From JAAXGI01 sp963579625 (GTDB lineage Bacteria > Gemmatimonadota > Gemmatimonadetes > Longimicrobiales > Gaopeijiaceae), in contig CAUZHN010000001.1 of the NCBI GenBank assembly GCA_963579625.1, forward strand, positions 35,076 to 99,075: a stretch of 64,000 nucleotides of DNA, written 5' to 3'. The translations under genes and the position numbers were made by a program. This document shows, one piece after another, positions 61,890-64,000 of the stretch. Position 1 is the first letter of the stretch. Every line of letters starts with the position of its first letter. The notes under the pieces were generated by a model. The model made no database searches, was not told where the DNA came from, and saw only the letters and a program-made list of their open reading frames with translations.

Positions 61890-62195
61890 TCAGCCTAATT
61901 CGTAGAGCTCGATGTGGTCGTCTTCCGCTAGGCGGACCATCGCCTTCTTAAACCCGGGACGGCGGCCTGCTGGAGCTCGCTTGTCGAAGTTCGCCACTCT
62001 CCTCTCCTTACCGGGATATCGTGCGGTTCTGACATCCTCAACGACCACGTCCCAGACAGTCTCGACCGCCTGGGCAATCTGAGCCTTGTTGGCATCCCTA
62101 TGGACGACGAAAGTGAAGACGTTGTGGTCTGCCTGCTGACTCGTGGCTTTTTCCGTCACGACCGGGGCGACGAGCACGTCGTAGATGTCACGCAT
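61890..62195 (-). CDS. rplW: 50S ribosomal protein L23
   Basis: 101 residues. IYDVLVAPVVTEKATSQQAD, VFTFVVHRDANKAQIAQAVE and GRRPGFKKAMVRLAEDD fit L23. Starts inside the rplD end (8 bp overlap). Confidence 0.95.
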   Translation of the reverse strand: MRDIYDVLVAPVVTEKATSQQADHNVFTFVVHRDANKAQIAQAVETVWDVVVEDVRTARYPGKERRVANFDKRAPAGRRPGFKKAMVRLAEDDHIELYELG

Positions 62196-62871
62196 TCCCC
62201 ATCTCCTCGCTCTCCGTGGACTGGGTCTCAGAACCCGACACGGTCTCAGTCATCTGTTCTTCTCTGGACGCTTCAACAGCAGGCCGCTCGATGACCACGG
62301 TCGCCGACCACAGGATGTCGTAAGTGGACTCCTCTCCAAAAGGCCGGACCAGGATATTAGGAACGTTCCTAGCCGAAAGCACCACATTGCGGTTCAGCCC
62401 GTGGGTGAGAAGAAGAGCCTTCCCCTCCACCCCAATCCCTTCTAGGTACCTGACTAAATTTCTGGTCGCTGGCTTCTCGAAATCCAGAGGATCGATCAAG
62501 ACCACTCTATCGCCCTCGGCTCGGGCACTTAACGCGGACCGTCGGCCAAGTGCCTTTACCTTCTTAGGGAGTCTCTGGCGCCAGGAGTGGGATTGTGGCG
62601 GGAACGCACGACCTCCACCTACCCACTGGGCTGCACGAATCGTCCCCTGCCGAGCCCTCCCGGTCCCCTTTTGTCGCCACGGTTTTCGGCTGCCTCCTCT
62701 CACCATTCCGCGACTCTTTCTGGACGCTGTCCCCTGGCGTTGATTCGCAAGGTGAGCCTTCACAACCGTATGGAGGACCGACTCGTTCACGACCTCACCA
62801 AATAGAGCCTCGGGCAATGCCCTGGCTCTCCCCTTCTTCCCATCGGCTTTGTAGTAACGTGCCTTGGCCAT
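62188..62871 (-). CDS. rplD: 50S ribosomal protein L4
   Basis: 227 residues. GTASRKSRGMVRGGSRKPWR, QKGTGRARQGTIRAAQWVGG and FPPQSHSWRQRLPKKVKALG form the conserved exit-tunnel loop. The C-terminus has an extra acidic tail (TETVSGSETQSTESEEMGNA). Confidence 0.97.
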   Translation of the reverse strand: MAKARYYKADGKKGRARALPEALFGEVVNESVLHTVVKAHLANQRQGTASRKSRGMVRGGSRKPWRQKGTGRARQGTIRAAQWVGGGRAFPPQSHSWRQRLPKKVKALGRRSALSARAEGDRVVLIDPLDFEKPATRNLVRYLEGIGVEGKALLLTHGLNRNVVLSARNVPNILVRPFGEESTYDILWSATVVIERPAVEASREEQMTETVSGSETQSTESEEMGNA

Positions 62872-62876
62872 GTTTG

Positions 62877-63494
62877 TTACTTCGAGATAAAGAGATAGCT
62901 GTTTCGGGCCCCCGGGACCCCTCCCTTCAAGAACAGGAGGTTTTTTGCCGGGTCTATCTTCACGATTTCCAGGTTCCGGATCGTTTGCCGCTTCGCTCCC
63001 ATCTGTCCCGGAAGTTTCTTTCCCTTGATCACGCGGGACGGATCTGTCCCCGGTCCCATCGAGCCCGGGGTCCGGGACATCGAGTGACCGTGCGACGCGG
63101 GTCTACCCGCAAAACCATGACGCTTGACAACACCCTGGAACCCACGGCCCTTGGAAGTACCAACAACCTTGACTCGGTCTCCCACCTTGAAGATCTCCAC
63201 GGTGAACTCAGATCCTTCCTCGACTTCAGCATCGCCAGCCATGCGGAATTCACGAAGAACTCGAGGGGCATAATCGAGACCCACGTTGGCAGCATGGCCG
63301 AGTTCAGCCTTGCTGCTCCGACGCTGCTTCTTTCGACCGAATCCAAGTTGCACCGCGCTATAACCGTCGGCCTCCTCGGTCCTTAAACGGACGACCGGAC
63401 ACGGCCCGGCCTCTACCACCGTCACGGGCACCGCCCTACCCTCGCCGTCGAAGATTCGGGTCATCCCAATCTTTTGTCCTATCAGTTCACCCAT
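62877..63494 (-). CDS. rplC: 50S ribosomal protein L3
   Basis: 205 residues. GQKIGMTRIFDGEGRAVPVT, GTSKGRGFQGVVKRHGF, ASHGHSMSRTPGSMGPGTDP and KLPGQMGAKRQTIRNLEIVK are L3 hallmarks. Confidence 0.97.
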   Translation of the reverse strand: MGELIGQKIGMTRIFDGEGRAVPVTVVEAGPCPVVRLRTEEADGYSAVQLGFGRKKQRRSSKAELGHAANVGLDYAPRVLREFRMAGDAEVEEGSEFTVEIFKVGDRVKVVGTSKGRGFQGVVKRHGFAGRPASHGHSMSRTPGSMGPGTDPSRVIKGKKLPGQMGAKRQTIRNLEIVKIDPAKNLLFLKGGVPGARNSYLFISK

Positions 63495-63560
63495 CGCGCC
63501 AACATCCTCAGTCAGTCAGACACAGGGGAGGACAGATCCTCCCCGGCAATCCTGAAAGCG

Positions 63561-63869
63561 TCAGTCAACCTTGATCTCGACATCAACCCCGGCCGGAAGA
63601 TCCAGCTTGGTCAGTGCATCAACCGTTGCAGTTCTGCTCTCAACGATATCGATGAGCCTCTTATGGGTCCGGAGTTCGAACTGCTCCCTCGACTTTTTGT
63701 CAATGTGTGGTCCACGCAGCACTGTCCACCGTTCCCGTCTCGTTGGTAGTGGAATCGGTCCCTTCACCGTTGCCCCCGTCTTTTCGGCAGCACGAACAAT
63801 GTCGGACGCCGTCTGGTCCACGATCCAATGGTCGAACGCCTTCAACCGAATCCGAATCCTGTCTGCCAT
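63561..63869 (-). CDS. rpsJ: 30S ribosomal protein S10
   Basis: 102 residues from ATG 63869 (MADRIRIRLKAFDHWIVDQT) preceded by AGGGAGG. GPIPLPTRRERWTVLRGPHI and REQFELRTHKRLIDIVESRT are S10 (NusE). First gene of the S10 block seen here; upstream genes (tuf, fusA or others) lie beyond the window. Confidence 0.97.
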   Translation of the reverse strand: MADRIRIRLKAFDHWIVDQTASDIVRAAEKTGATVKGPIPLPTRRERWTVLRGPHIDKKSREQFELRTHKRLIDIVESRTATVDALTKLDLPAGVDVEIKVD

Positions 63870-63966
63870 TTCATTCCTCCCTAATAACTGCAATCATCTT
63901 CGGATCCGGGAACCCCAACCCCACTTGCCTGGGGAGCGGCGCTGTCATCTTCCCTGCCGAGGAGGC

Positions 63967-63987
63967 TCCGCCGGCAAAGCCGGTGGA
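63967..63987. repeat. GC-rich hairpin upstream of rpsJ
   Basis: CCGGC (63971-63975) and GCCGG (63979-63983) with an AAA loop, extended by CC/GG pairs on both sides. No T run is present. It lies about 100 bases before rpsJ and may be a leader hairpin or the end of an upstream gene's transcript. Confidence 0.4.
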
Positions 63988-64000
63988 AGCACAGCCCCCC

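Noticed and set aside
1..64000. CRISPR arrays, transposases, integrases, rRNA and tRNA genes
   Set aside because: No direct-repeat/spacer pattern, transposase motif or tRNA cloverleaf with GTTCGA-type loop was found by eye; a tRNAscan run would settle the tRNA question.

Overview
The window looks like a chromosomal segment of a Gram-negative bacterium with moderately high GC. The mix of families (DUF4175-like coiled-coil protein, GMC oxidoreductase paired with a Tat-exported gluconate-2-dehydrogenase subunit 3 protein, exported PQQ dehydrogenase, DUF5916-type outer-membrane barrel, HupE/UreJ-type membrane protein, SecA with a zinc tail) suggests Gemmatimonadota or a close relative. That placement is inference from gene content. 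Lipoproteins, BamD and beta-barrel remnants indicate an outer membrane.

Layout. About 0-11 kb, mostly plus strand with a minus block: envelope and redox genes (DUF4175-like protein running in from outside, HupE-like protein, Tat-targeted F420-reductase-like protein, a secreted unknown, GMC/subunit-3 pair, PEBP, cupin, ACT/DUF5612 protein, sulfotransferase). 11-18.5 kb, minus: ABC exporter, ICMT-like methyltransferase, and a compact regulator-modA-modB-modC molybdate operon with a palindromic promoter/operator, then a polyprenol/diacylglycerol kinase-like gene. 19-28 kb: carbon oxidation (DapA-family aldolase, lutABC lactate oxidation, PQQ dehydrogenase, GlcG-like protein, DUF1080 lipoprotein). 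28.7-36 kb: secA, nadD, bamD, a DegT aminotransferase and a TPR lipoprotein. 36-46 kb: nucleotide-sugar and sulfate-activation genes (UDP-xylose synthase, UDP-glucose dehydrogenase, cysNC, cysD, broken cysQ, SLC13 transporter, a second nucleotide-sugar dehydrogenase). 46-64 kb: hemD, rpmB, a membrane-anchored unknown, then the alpha, spc and S10 ribosomal blocks, all minus strand, from rplQ back to rpsJ.

The most striking feature is the contrast between the intact ribosomal half and the accessory half, which carries about ten broken or truncated genes: an MscS channel, a porin-like barrel end, a DUF5916 barrel, a membrane protein split by one stop, a TPR gene, a UDP-glucuronate epimerase, cysQ, an rfbB-like dehydratase, an O-antigen-ligase-like start, and possibly a membrane-protein tail. 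The losses concentrate in surface polysaccharide and envelope functions. I found no CRISPR array, transposase, rRNA or tRNA, and no convincing wholly new system. The best candidates for follow-up are the relic cluster, the sulfate-activation/sulfotransferase combination with its damaged cysQ, and the mod operator with a possible leaderless regulator transcript.
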